Origin: Pseudomonas simiae
GTDB taxonomy: Bacteria; Pseudomonadota; Gammaproteobacteria; Pseudomonadales; Pseudomonadaceae
Length of the DNA stretch: 64,000 nt
Reading direction: 5' to 3'
NCBI RefSeq assembly: GCF_900111895.1
Contig: NZ_FOKB01000005.1
Span: forward strand, 62,001 to 126,000
Shown here: piece by piece, positions 28,001 through 36,693 of the stretch
Layout: the number at the start of each line of letters is the position of its first letter
How positions within the stretch are numbered: position 1 is the stretch's first letter
Translations under genes and position numbers: made by a program
Notes under the pieces: generated by a model
Told to the model about the DNA's origin: nothing
Seen by the model: only the letters and a program-made list of their open reading frames with translations
The model's database searches: none

Positions 28001-28018
28001 CCGTATCCGTTTGCCCAG
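28001..28018. promoter_or_regulatory. Candidate PchR-type activator box, copy A
   Basis: The 18-mer CCGTATCCGTTTGCCCAG matches 14 of 18 positions with 36666-36683 upstream of pchR. Shared core is CCGTATCCG, five variable bases, then CCAG. It lies in the divergent promoter region between the NRPS operon and the ABC/receptor genes, about where an AraC-type activator should bind. Confidence 0.5.
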
Positions 28019-28167
28019 TGCGGATTGCGCGGGCGCAGCGGCGGGGCATGCCGCCAATACGTCGCGCGATGCGGTTGGAAAATGACTTGAATCGGGTAGA
28101 GCCCGGCACACGCCCTTGACTACCGTCGCTCGCCGCCCTTTTGCAGGGCCTCTTCATGGAGTTGCGG

Positions 28168-29052
28168 ATGTCAGTCGATTCAGGTTTACAGGTGCGCGGC
28201 CTGCGCAAGCGCTACAACAATGGCGTCGAAGCGCTACGTGGCGTGGACCTGAGTGTTAGCCCCGGCATGTATGGTTTGCTCGGTCCCAACGGCGCGGGCA
28301 AGAGCAGCCTGATGCGCACCCTGGCGACCCTGCAGCAGCCGGACGCCGGCAGCATTCACCTGGACGGCGTGGATGTATTGCGCGGCCCCGACCATCTACG
28401 CCGCCGTCTGGGTTACCTGCCGCAGCAATTGGGCGCGTACCCTGGCGTGAGTGCCCGGGATTTGCTCGACCGTTTCGCCTGGCTCAAGGGCCGTACCGAC
28501 AATCGCCAGCGTCGCGAGGAAATCGAGGCTCTGCTGCATAAAGTCAACCTGCAGCAGGCCGCTCACCGTGCGCTGGCGACCTATTCGGGGGGCATGTTGC
28601 GCCGGTTCGGTATCGCCATGGCGCTGGTGGGTTCGCCGCGCTTGCTGATCGTCGACGAACCCACGGCCGGCCTCGATCCGGCCGAACGTAACCGTTTTCA
28701 TCGGGTACTGGCGGATGTCGCCGCCGAGTCCATCGTGCTGCTCTCGACCCATATCGTCGAAGACGTCGAGAACCTGTGCAGCCGCCTGGCAGTGTTGGCC
28801 GGCGGGCAGATTATTGTCGAAGGTCGACCGGCCGATTTGCTCGCTGCCGAGCAGGGCCGACTGTGGGAAGCGCCATTCAGCCGCGGCGAAACGTTGCCCG
28901 CAGCCCTGCATGTGGCCGCCAGCCCCGAAGGCAGTCGCGTGATCGTGCATGGCGAGCGGCCGGCAGACTCGCGCTTCACCCCCCACGTGCCACGCCTGGA
29001 AGATATCTATTACCTGGCGCTGGCCCAGGCCGGTGAGGCGGTGGACGCATGA
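28168..29052 (+). CDS. ABC transporter ATP-binding protein
   Basis: 294-residue ABC ATPase. Walker A is GPNGAGKSS, signature region TYSGGMLRRFGIAMAL, Walker B LLIVDEPTAGLDP, and the H-loop is STHIVEDVE. This is the ABC-2/drug-export subfamily. I use the ATG at 28168 because GGAG lies 6 nt before it; in-frame alternatives are 28156 and 28141. The stop overlaps the start of the permease gene, so the two form one transporter. Divergent from the NRPS operon and upstream of a siderophore receptor gene, hence probably iron-regulated. Substrate unknown. Confidence 0.9.
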   Translation: MSVDSGLQVRGLRKRYNNGVEALRGVDLSVSPGMYGLLGPNGAGKSSLMRTLATLQQPDAGSIHLDGVDVLRGPDHLRRRLGYLPQQLGAYPGVSARDLLDRFAWLKGRTDNRQRREEIEALLHKVNLQQAAHRALATYSGGMLRRFGIAMALVGSPRLLIVDEPTAGLDPAERNRFHRVLADVAAESIVLLSTHIVEDVENLCSRLAVLAGGQIIVEGRPADLLAAEQGRLWEAPFSRGETLPAALHVAASPEGSRVIVHGERPADSRFTPHVPRLEDIYYLALAQAGEAVDA

Positions 29053-32000
29053 ATACCTTCGCGTTGCTGCTGCGTGAAACCTGGGTGGAAGCCCGCGCCG
29101 GGCTGCGCAGCGGCATTCCCTTGCTGGTGTTTCTTGGCCTCACCGGCTACCTGCTGATGTCCCTGACAAATGCCGACTACGTGCAGAAAATGGGCGCCAG
29201 CGACATTGCCCGCAATGCGCCGAGCTTGATTTACCTGATGTCATGCGGCTGCATGTTCTTTCTGTTTTTTGCCTGGGCCTGGGTGTTTGCACAGCCGGCC
29301 CTGCGCGACCGCAAGGCGCAGTTGGAAGAGGTACTGCTGACCTTGCCACTGTCGTTGCCGGCCTTGCTGTGGGGGCGTTTTATCGGCGCGGCGCTGGTGG
29401 GCGGGTTGCTCGCCAGCTCGTTGATTGTCGGCTTCCTGGTCAGCCCGGTATTGGGCTGGCTCGGCTGGGTGCCGGCGGCGAGTATCGGTGCGCCGGTGTG
29501 GTCGGCGCTGGGGTTTGCCTGGATTGCCTTGCTGTTGCCGGTAAGCACCGGGATCGGCGCATTGTATTACCTGCTGGCGTTGCGCAGCCGTGGCCTGGCC
29601 GCGCCATTTGGCCTGGCGACGGTATTGATGCTGTTGTGGATGTTTGCGGTGGTGGTGCTCAAAGGCGGGCATATCAACCCGCTGTTGGCGGCCAGCCTGG
29701 ACCCGTCGCTGTTTACCTTTGCTCAGGCCCAGATCGAAACCTGGAGCGCCGCGCAGAAGTCCCAGGCGCTGCTGGCGTTGACGCCGGGGTTTTGGCTCAA
29801 CCGTGCGCTGTGGTGTGTGTTGCCGCTGCTGGTACTCGCCGTGGTATTGGCGCGCACCACTCGCCAGGGCCTGATGGGGCGCCGCAGCGGCGCGGTGCTG
29901 GCGGAACCACCGATGCTGCGCAGCAGTGACGTGCAGTTGCCGGGTCCATTGGCGGCCAGTTGTTGGGCGCACGCCGTGTGGCATGAAGCGCGCTGGCAGG
30001 TACGCCAGTTGTTTGCTCGGCGGATCTGGTGGGTGGCGCTCGGCTTGCTATTGGTGATGGGCGTGCTCAGCGGCTTTGTCCACGGCGTGTGGCATGCGCG
30101 CGGGCCGATGGTGCCACGGGCGGATCTGACCCTGCCGCTGTTGTCGAGCGCGTTGTTCCTGGTGATCGCGTTTATCGTCGCGGCGCTGGTAGGCCTGGTG
30201 TGCCGTCGTGATGACGTCGAAGGCCTGGGTGCCATGTTGCAGGCCACGCCCGCGCCAACCTGGCTGCGGTTGTTCGGCCGCACGGCCTGTGTGTTGTTGG
30301 CCACCGTGACCCTGGCGCTGGTGCCGGGCATTGCCAGCCTGCTGATCAGCGCCATCGCTGCGCCCGACAGCCTGGCACCGGGCTTTGTGCTGATTTACCA
30401 GGCGCTGGTGTTCGCGCCGCCGCTGCTGGAACTGGCCACGCTGACGGTGCTGGTGCATGCGTTGATACGTCGCTCGGGGCTGGCTTACGCCATGTCGATG
30501 CTGCTGACGTTTTTCCTGGTGCTCAACCACGAACTGGGGCTGGTCAGCTATCCCGCCTATGCGATGGGGATACCGGCCCATGTGGCGTTGTCACAGCTCA
30601 CCGGCTGGGCACCCTGGTTGCCCTATCTCGGCACCTTGGCGGGCTGGAAACTTGCGGGTTGCGTGGTGATGGTCGGCGTGGCGGCGCTGGTGTTACCACG
30701 TGGTCCCGAGCGACGCCGTTTCGCTGACTTGCGCCAGCCGTTGCCGCTTGCCATGTTGGCTCTGGGCGCCTTGGGTTTGCTGGGCAGTGGCGTGGCTTTG
30801 CAGCGTTACCTGGTGGAGCAGGGCGACTACCAATCGGTGGCCGAGGAACGTGCCGAGCGCGCCGCCTGGGAACAGCGCTGGCTGGCCGGCGCGGCTGCCT
30901 GGCAGGTGGCGGGCGGGCGTGTGCAGTTGCGCGTCGATTCAACCGCGCGTCAAGTCGAGGGCCAGTGGACGCTGGACGCCATGGTCGCCCGCCAACTGGA
31001 TGCCGAGTTGCCCCCAGGCCTGCGGGTGACGGCGGTCAGCGTGATGGGGCAACCGGTCACGTTCGAGCAGGCCACCGAACACCTGCGCGTGCCCCTGGCA
31101 CAGTGCACGACGAACGCTTGCAGTGTGGAGCTGAACTGGATTGTCAGCGCCAACGGCTGGCCGTCGGAAGGCGAAGCCTACTGGCTGGGGCCGCACGGCG
31201 TATGGCTGGAAGCACGCCGCGTGATGCCGCGCCTGGGTCTGGACAGCGAGCGGCTGTTGCGTGCGCCGGTGCAGCGCAGCGAGGCCGATTTGACGCCCGA
31301 AGTGCCTACCTTGGCGACGAATTCCGCCGTCGCCGTGGAGGCCGTTGCACCGGCGGGCGACTGGCAATGGCATGTTGAGATCGACGGGCAGGCCTTTAGC
31401 GGTCACAGCTCAGCGCCCATGGATTTTGCCTACAGCCTGCAGGCACGGGCGGATGCCAGTCGCCAGCAAACTGCCGTTGAAGTGCGTGAAGACCTGGACC
31501 TGATGAGCGCTTGTGTGGCGCGACGCCTGGGCAGTCGCCCGGCGGTGGATGACGTGAGCCTGTGGCCGACCGGCATGGGCGCCAGTCGCTTGAGCCACGG
31601 TCACCTGTTGCTCGCCCAATCGCCAGATTGGGACGCGGCTGCTGCCGGCGTCGGGCGCTCGGCACGCCGTGCGCATATCGCCGAACTGCTCGCCCGACGG
31701 ATGCTGGTTGATGCCAGCGACCTGCGCCAGGTGCCGGGTTACTTGTGGTTGAGCCAGGGCGTAGCAGGTGCGATCGCTTTGCTGTGTGTGGCGGATGTGG
31801 ACGGCCCTGAGGCTCGCGCGGTTCTGGTGAAGCTCATGGACGATGACCTGACCCGCGCGCTGGGCAATGACGGCGAACCCGTCGGCACCCTGGCCGATGC
31901 CCGCGAACACGGCTGGGCCGCCACTTATGCAGTGCTGGCGAGCCTGGGATGGACCGCTGCGCAAAGCCCCGAACAACTGAAGGCAATGACTGCCGCTATC

Positions 32001-32102
32001 CGAAACGGCCAGGGATGGCCGGCCGCGATCCAGCCTCTGCTGGGCGCGCCTGATCCGCAAGCGATCGCCGCCGCGCTCACGCGCTGGGGGCCTGCTCAAT
32101 GA
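29049..32102 (+). CDS. ABC-2 type permease fused to degenerate M1-peptidase-like domain
   Basis: 1017-residue inner-membrane protein. The first 590 or so residues form two sets of about six hydrophobic helices (ABC-2 permease halves). The rest is a soluble, beta-rich then helical region resembling the M1 aminopeptidase domain found in some fused ABC permeases. The zinc site appears lost: where HExxH is expected the sequence reads HIAELLARR, and the WLNEG motif carrying the third ligand is WLSQG. It is coupled to the preceding ATPase by ATGA and followed 33 bp later by the receptor gene. Such permeases are sometimes found beside TonB receptors; a role in siderophore handling is inferred from context only. 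Confidence 0.75.
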   Translation: MNTFALLLRETWVEARAGLRSGIPLLVFLGLTGYLLMSLTNADYVQKMGASDIARNAPSLIYLMSCGCMFFLFFAWAWVFAQPALRDRKAQLEEVLLTLPLSLPALLWGRFIGAALVGGLLASSLIVGFLVSPVLGWLGWVPAASIGAPVWSALGFAWIALLLPVSTGIGALYYLLALRSRGLAAPFGLATVLMLLWMFAVVVLKGGHINPLLAASLDPSLFTFAQAQIETWSAAQKSQALLALTPGFWLNRALWCVLPLLVLAVVLARTTRQGLMGRRSGAVLAEPPMLRSSDVQLPGPLAASCWAHAVWHEARWQVRQLFARRIWWVALGLLLVMGVLSGFVHGVWHARGPMVPRADLTLPLLSSALFLVIAFIVAALVGLVCRRDDVEGLGAMLQATPAPTWLRLFGRTACVLLATVTLALVPGIASLLISAIAAPDSLAPGFVLIYQALVFAPPLLELATLTVLVHALIRRSGLAYAMSMLLTFFLVLNHELGLVSYPAYAMGIPAHVALSQLTGWAPWLPYLGTLAGWKLAGCVVMVGVAALVLPRGPERRRFADLRQPLPLAMLALGALGLLGSGVALQRYLVEQGDYQSVAEERAERAAWEQRWLAGAAAWQVAGGRVQLRVDSTARQVEGQWTLDAMVARQLDAELPPGLRVTAVSVMGQPVTFEQATEHLRVPLAQCTTNACSVELNWIVSANGWPSEGEAYWLGPHGVWLEARRVMPRLGLDSERLLRAPVQRSEADLTPEVPTLATNSAVAVEAVAPAGDWQWHVEIDGQAFSGHSSAPMDFAYSLQARADASRQQTAVEVREDLDLMSACVARRLGSRPAVDDVSLWPTGMGASRLSHGHLLLAQSPDWDAAAAGVGRSARRAHIAELLARRMLVDASDLRQVPGYLWLSQGVAGAIALLCVADVDGPEARAVLVKLMDDDLTRALGNDGEPVGTLADAREHGWAATYAVLASLGWTAAQSPEQLKAMTAAIRNGQGWPAAIQPLLGAPDPQAIAAALTRWGPAQ

Positions 32103-32135
32103 ATTTGAATCATCCCTGCCTTTTGGAGTTTTTCC

Positions 32136-34283
32136 ATGTCATCTGCTCTGTTTATCCAGCCGCTGCGCCGTCCCCTCGGCTGGCGGGCCAACGTCTTGAC
32201 CCAGGCCATGGCGCTGGGTTTGTCCAGCCAGATGTGCACGGCCTATGCCGCTGACTATCAGCCGGAGGCCCCCGCGGAGTCCATTGAACTGGCTCCGCTG
32301 ACGGTCAGCGCGCGGTTGAGCCAGGAGAGTGCCAAGGATATTCCCTTTGGTCTCTCGGTGATCGATGGGAAGACCCTGGAGACCCGGCGCCTGCGTACCC
32401 TGGAAGACGCGCTGCGGACCACGCCGGGGGTGGAGGTGAACTCCTGGGGCGGCGCGAATGACGCCAATGTGCGTATCCGTGGCGTCGGGTCACTGAACCA
32501 GATGAGCATGGATGACGGCTCGGTGGTGTTGAATGTGGACGGCGTGCCGATGTCAGTGCGCAATGCGGCGCTGGCCACCCTCGACGTGCAGCAGGTGGAG
32601 GTGCTCAAAGGCCCCCAGGGCACGTTGCTGGGGCGCAACAGCGAGGCGGGCGCGATCAACGTGACCACCCGTAAGCCGACGCGCGAGCTGGAGGGGTATG
32701 TGCGTGGCGAAGTGGGTAACCAAGGCCAGTTCATGACCGAAGGCGCCGTGGGCGGGCCGTTGACCGACTCGCTGGCGGGGCGTATCGCCTTGCGTCGCAG
32801 CGGCTTTGATAACTGGGTCGATGATCAACAGAACGGCGACCCGCTGACCAAACCCCGAGACCTGGCGCTGCGCGGCAGCCTGCTGTGGGATAACGACCAG
32901 GGTACCACCGGCTTGCTGACCGCCGAGCGCCAGCGCGCCGAGCACTATGCGGGCCTGGAGCTGCTACGCCCGTTTGGCAATCGCCCGAGCCTGGACTACA
33001 CGCCCGGCACATTCGATGGCAACCAGAAGACCAATGAGCGTTACTCCTTCGAACTCAACCACGACCTGGCGCAGTCGCGCATCACCTCGATCAGTGCCTA
33101 CACCAGCACCGATTTCAATGCGGTCAAGGGCTACGATCGCAACATCACGCGGGCGTTGTACGGTTCTGCGTTCGAATACCTGATCGAAGACTCGGCCCAT
33201 GAGCGGGTATGGAGCCAGGACCTGCGCCTGGGGTCGCTGGCGGATGCCGATGTGTTTTGGGTGACGGGGCTCAACTTGTCGCGCTCCGAGCGCAGTTTCG
33301 ACTCCAACAATCTCACCAGCGGCGCGCAGCAGTTGCGCGACTTCAGCACCAACAGTTACGCGGCCTATGGTGAGGTGACGTACCCAATTGCCGAAGACTG
33401 GAAACTTACCACCGGCCTGCGTCATACGTGGGACCGCAAGACCTATGGTGGCGATTACTCCACTGGCGGCGCGCTGGTCAGCGACAGCCGGCGTTTGCAG
33501 GACAATTACAGCACCGGGCGCGTGGCGTTGAGCTACGCGCTGACGCCGCAGACCAATGTGTATGCGGTGCTGTCGCGGGGCTACAAGTCGGCGGGGTTCA
33601 ACGATTACGCCACGTCGGTCAAGGACAGCGAACCTTACAAGGCGGCCAAGGTAAATTCCGCCGAGTTGGGTTTCAAGCATGAAAGTGCCGGGGGCGACCT
33701 GAGCCTGGAAGGGGCGTTGTTCATCACCCGCGTACAGGACGACCACCTGCTGGGCTACGATTTCAACACCCTGGCGGTCAGCGCGGTGAATGCCGACACC
33801 CGCAGCAAGGGCGCCGAGTTGTCGACTACCTGGCACGTCACCGATGAGCTGACCTTGGGCAGTGCCGTGAGCTACACCAATGCAGTGGTGACGTCGGATG
33901 CGCCGGGTGTTTCCGGCGGTGACGTGGCGGCGGGCAGTCGCGTGCCGGATGTGCCGCTGTGGAGCGGTAATTTCAGCGTCGCCTGGCAGAAGAACCTGGG
34001 GGCGTTGCTCGGGTTACCGGCGCCACGCCTGAACACCTTGCTCAATTACCGCGTACAGAAAAACCGCCCGGCCGACCCGCAGAACCACTACGACCTCAAG
34101 GGCTACGCCAAGCTGGACCTGCACCTGGGCCTGGAGAGTGGCGGTTCGGAGGTCTACCTGTGGGCCGACAACCTCCTGGATGCGCGCTACGACCTGTACG
34201 GCTCGTACTCCACTGACCAGGTACTAACGGGCATGCCAGGGCGTGGGCGTTCGGCGGGCGTGGGGTATAGCTACCAGTTCTGA
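32136..34283 (+). CDS. TonB-dependent siderophore receptor (FyuA-like), copy 1
   Basis: 715-residue outer-membrane receptor. It has an N-terminal signal peptide ending near CTAYAAD, then a plug domain with the usual motifs (TPGVEV, IRGVGS, VDGVPM, VEVLKGPQGTLLGRN, GAINVTTRKP), then a 22-strand barrel ending in an aromatic residue (SYQF). The pattern (VDGVP, DVQQVEVLKGPQGTL, the SRGYKSAGFND block, the C-terminal LYGSYST block) is closer to the yersiniabactin/pesticin receptor FyuA than to FptA. GGAG lies 7 nt before the ATG. Plug and barrel are strongly similar to the second receptor encoded convergently at 34408-36531. Most likely role: uptake of the ferric form of the local siderophore. Confidence 0.9.
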   Translation: MSSALFIQPLRRPLGWRANVLTQAMALGLSSQMCTAYAADYQPEAPAESIELAPLTVSARLSQESAKDIPFGLSVIDGKTLETRRLRTLEDALRTTPGVEVNSWGGANDANVRIRGVGSLNQMSMDDGSVVLNVDGVPMSVRNAALATLDVQQVEVLKGPQGTLLGRNSEAGAINVTTRKPTRELEGYVRGEVGNQGQFMTEGAVGGPLTDSLAGRIALRRSGFDNWVDDQQNGDPLTKPRDLALRGSLLWDNDQGTTGLLTAERQRAEHYAGLELLRPFGNRPSLDYTPGTFDGNQKTNERYSFELNHDLAQSRITSISAYTSTDFNAVKGYDRNITRALYGSAFEYLIEDSAHERVWSQDLRLGSLADADVFWVTGLNLSRSERSFDSNNLTSGAQQLRDFSTNSYAAYGEVTYPIAEDWKLTTGLRHTWDRKTYGGDYSTGGALVSDSRRLQDNYSTGRVALSYALTPQTNVYAVLSRGYKSAGFNDYATSVKDSEPYKAAKVNSAELGFKHESAGGDLSLEGALFITRVQDDHLLGYDFNTLAVSAVNADTRSKGAELSTTWHVTDELTLGSAVSYTNAVVTSDAPGVSGGDVAAGSRVPDVPLWSGNFSVAWQKNLGALLGLPAPRLNTLLNYRVQKNRPADPQNHYDLKGYAKLDLHLGLESGGSEVYLWADNLLDARYDLYGSYSTDQVLTGMPGRGRSAGVGYSYQF

Positions 34284-34292
34284 CCCACATCT

Positions 34293-34322
34293 GCCCCTGT
34301 AAGAGCGAGCTTTCTCGCGAAA
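34293..34322 (-). repeat. REP-like element, left arm of inverted pair
   Basis: GCGAGCTTTCTCGCGAAAG with a flanking CCTGTAAGA resembles the intergenic REP sequences of fluorescent pseudomonads. It faces a second copy at 34371-34400 in opposite orientation. Confidence 0.55.
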
Positions 34323-34370
34323 GAGCGTCCCGGTGCCGCGTTAAATCAGGTTGCTCGGTTAGCGTTGACG

Positions 34371-34400
34371 TTTTTCGCGGGCAAGCTCGCGCCGACAGGG
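34371..34400 (+). repeat. REP-like element, right arm of inverted pair
   Basis: TTCGCGGGCAAGCTCGCGCC followed by GACAGG is a Pseudomonas REP-type sequence. With the inverted copy at 34293-34322 it fills the gap between the two convergent receptor genes, and may act as a transcription barrier or mRNA-stabilising hairpin. Confidence 0.55.
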
Positions 34401-34407
34401 GGGAGGG

Positions 34408-36531
34408 TCAGAACGTGTAGGTGTAGCCGACGCCCAAGGTTCGGCGGCGTGCCGGTGCACCGTAGGCCACCGGGTCACTGTAGAAACCGTAGGTGTCGTA
34501 GGTCTGGTTCAGCAGGTTGTCGGCGAAGGCATAGACTTCGCCGAACTTGCCTTCCAGGCCGGCGCGCAGGTCGAGTTTCTCGTAGTTGTCCAGGTTGAAG
34601 TGGTTTTGCGGGTCGGCCGCGCGTTCGCCCATCAAGTGGTAGTTGAGGCTGGTGTTGAGGGTGGTTTCGCCGAGGCTGGCGAAGGTGCCCAGTGGGTGTT
34701 TCCAGCTGGCGTTGAAGTTGCCGCTCCAGCGCGGGACATCCGGAGTGCGGTTGCCGGCCGCGACGTCACCAGCCTGGATGCCTTGCACGCCGCTGGTGAT
34801 CTTGGCATCGAGGTAGGTGGCGCTGGCGGCCAGGGTCAGGCCGTAGTCGAAGCGCCAGCTGCCCTCCAATTCGGCGCCGCGGGTGCGGGTGTCGGCGTTG
34901 AAGGCATTGGTGGCGAAGGTCGCCGCGTCGTAGCCGAGCAGGTGGTCGTCGTGCACGCGGGTGAAGAACAGCGCACCGTTAAGGCTGCCGCGACGGTCTT
35001 CAGTTTCACTCTTGAAGCCCAGTTCCGCGGCTTTGCTGACGGCGGCCTTGTAGGGTTCGCTGTCGGTGACCTGCGAGGCGTAGTCATTGAAACCACCGGA
35101 TTTATAGCCCCGCGCCAGTTGCACGTAGACGTTGGTTTGCGGCGTGAGGGCGTAGCTCAGGGCAACGCGGCCGGTGCCGTAGTCGTCGGTCAGCTTGCGT
35201 GAGTCCTGCACTGCACTGCTGCCGGAGAAGTATTGGCCGTCGTAGGTCTTGCGGTCCCAGGAGTGGCGGTAGCCGGTGGTGAGTTTCAAGCGCTCGGTGA
35301 GGGGGAAGGTCATTTCGCCATATCCGGCGTAGGTGGTGGTGGTGAAATCGCGGTACTTGGCGCCGGAGGTGCCGTAGGTGTTGCGCGGCGTGTCGTAGCT
35401 GCGCTCGTTGCGGCTGGCGGCGAGGCCCGCAACCCAGAACACCTCGGAGTCGGGCAGCGAACTCAAGTGCAGGTCCTGGCTCCAACTGCGCTCGAAGGAT
35501 TTGTCCACCACCCAAAACTCGCTGGGGGTGCCGTACAGGGCGCCCATGAGTTTGCTGTCGTAGGCGATCAGGCCTTCGAAGTCGGCGGTGCCGGTGGCGG
35601 TGGTGGAGGTCAGGCGGCTGTTGGCGAAATCATGATCGACCTTGATGGTGTAGCGCTCGGTGGTCTTGTAGTTGTCGTCGAACAGGCCGGGGGTCAGGTT
35701 CAGGCTGGGGTCGCTGCCGTAGGTACGCAACACCAGGGAGTTGGTGGCGCGCTCGGTGTTCTGGCGTTCGGCGCTGACCAGCACATGGGTGTCATCGTTG
35801 AGGTCCCAGAGCAGGCTGCCTCGGTAGGCTTCGTTACGCGGCTTGGTGATGGGGTGGTTGGTCTGGTCGTTGTCGATCCAGCTGTCATAGCCGGCACGAC
35901 GCACTGCCAGGCGACCGCTGAGGCTGTCGCTGATCGGCCCGCCGATGGCACCTTCGGTGAGGAACTGGCCTTCCTGGCCGACTTCGCCGCGCACATAACC
36001 TTCAAGTTCGCGGGTCGGTTGATGCGTGGTGATATTGACCGCGCCCGCCTGGCCAATCGCACCGGACAGCGTGCCCTGGGGCCCCTTGAGTACTTCGATG
36101 CGATCGACGTCCAGGGTGCCGAAACCGAGGCTGCGCGACGACACCGGCACACCGTCGATATTGAATGCCACCGAGCTGTCATCCATCGACATCTGGTACA
36201 GCGAACCGACGCCGCGGATCAGTACGTTGAAGTCATTCGGCCCTCCTGAGGAGTTGACGCTCACTCCGGAAGTGTTGCGCAGGGCACTCTCCAGGGTGTC
36301 GAGGCGTTGGGTGCGCAGTTGCTCGCCGCTGATCACGCTGAGGCTGATGGGCACTTCCTTCGGGTCTTCCTGCTCCATGCGCGCAGTCACCGTCGAGGCC
36401 GGCAGTTGCACGGGCTCGCTGATGGTGGTGGCGAGTGCCGAATTGGCCAATGTCAAACTCATGGCTATTGTTATAGTATTACGTTTGTAGCAAAATTGGC
36501 GGGTAGCCGTCGTGTTGCATTGTGCAGACAT
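34408..36531 (-). CDS. TonB-dependent siderophore receptor (FyuA-like), copy 2
   Basis: 707-residue outer-membrane receptor starting MSAQCNTTATRQ at 36531; a longer frame to 36630 would precede the signal peptide and overlap the Fur-like site, so I prefer the internal ATG. The signal peptide (TIAMSLTLANSALA) is followed by a plug with NTSGVSVNSSGG, IRGVGS, IDGVPV and IEVLKGPQGTLSG, and a barrel ending GVGYTYTF. Plug and barrel closely parallel the receptor at 32136-34283 (for example TRELEGYVRGEVG in both), so the two are paralogs. It is divergent from the pchR-like gene, sharing a promoter region with a Fur-box-like site and a PchR-type motif. Confidence 0.9.
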   Translation of the reverse strand: MSAQCNTTATRQFCYKRNTITIAMSLTLANSALATTISEPVQLPASTVTARMEQEDPKEVPISLSVISGEQLRTQRLDTLESALRNTSGVSVNSSGGPNDFNVLIRGVGSLYQMSMDDSSVAFNIDGVPVSSRSLGFGTLDVDRIEVLKGPQGTLSGAIGQAGAVNITTHQPTRELEGYVRGEVGQEGQFLTEGAIGGPISDSLSGRLAVRRAGYDSWIDNDQTNHPITKPRNEAYRGSLLWDLNDDTHVLVSAERQNTERATNSLVLRTYGSDPSLNLTPGLFDDNYKTTERYTIKVDHDFANSRLTSTTATGTADFEGLIAYDSKLMGALYGTPSEFWVVDKSFERSWSQDLHLSSLPDSEVFWVAGLAASRNERSYDTPRNTYGTSGAKYRDFTTTTYAGYGEMTFPLTERLKLTTGYRHSWDRKTYDGQYFSGSSAVQDSRKLTDDYGTGRVALSYALTPQTNVYVQLARGYKSGGFNDYASQVTDSEPYKAAVSKAAELGFKSETEDRRGSLNGALFFTRVHDDHLLGYDAATFATNAFNADTRTRGAELEGSWRFDYGLTLAASATYLDAKITSGVQGIQAGDVAAGNRTPDVPRWSGNFNASWKHPLGTFASLGETTLNTSLNYHLMGERAADPQNHFNLDNYEKLDLRAGLEGKFGEVYAFADNLLNQTYDTYGFYSDPVAYGAPARRRTLGVGYTYTF

Positions 36532-36615
36532 GATGGGACCTTGACTGAAGATTCTGATCGGCGCGCGTTGCGGGGGGCAGCGGCGATTTGGCGGAGCCTG
36601 TGCAGCGCGCCAGAT

Positions 36616-36634
36616 GCTAATAATTATCAATTGC
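36616..36634. promoter_or_regulatory. Candidate Fur box between receptor 2 and pchR-like gene
   Basis: GCTAATAATTATCAATTGC matches 13 of 19 positions of the Fur consensus. It is 60-82 bp upstream of pchR and about 85-103 bp upstream of the receptor start, so it could repress both under iron sufficiency. Confidence 0.5.
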
Positions 36635-36665
36635 GTAATTCCACCCCGATGTGATCTGATTCGAG

Positions 36666-36683
36666 CCGTATCCGGTCAGCCAG
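36666..36683. promoter_or_regulatory. Candidate PchR-type box, copy B (next to pchR start)
   Basis: CCGTATCCGGTCAGCCAG matches 14 of 18 positions with the motif at 28001-28018. It ends 10 bp before the pchR ATG and runs into the CAGGAG ribosome-binding site, a position that would suit autorepression; the divergent receptor start is about 135 bp away, suiting activation. Confidence 0.5.
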
Positions 36684-36693
36684 GAGATTTACG

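Larger units (their letters stand above)
27873..28167. promoter_or_regulatory. Divergent promoter region, NRPS operon / ABC-receptor operon
   Basis: About 295 bp between the two divergent siderophore operons. It contains the Fur-box-like site and PchR-type motif listed separately. No protein-coding frame is supported. Confidence 0.6.

Noticed and set aside
35233..36249. 338-codon plus-strand frame opposite receptor 2
   Set aside because: Val/Gly-rich antisense frame of the receptor; no ribosome site or family.
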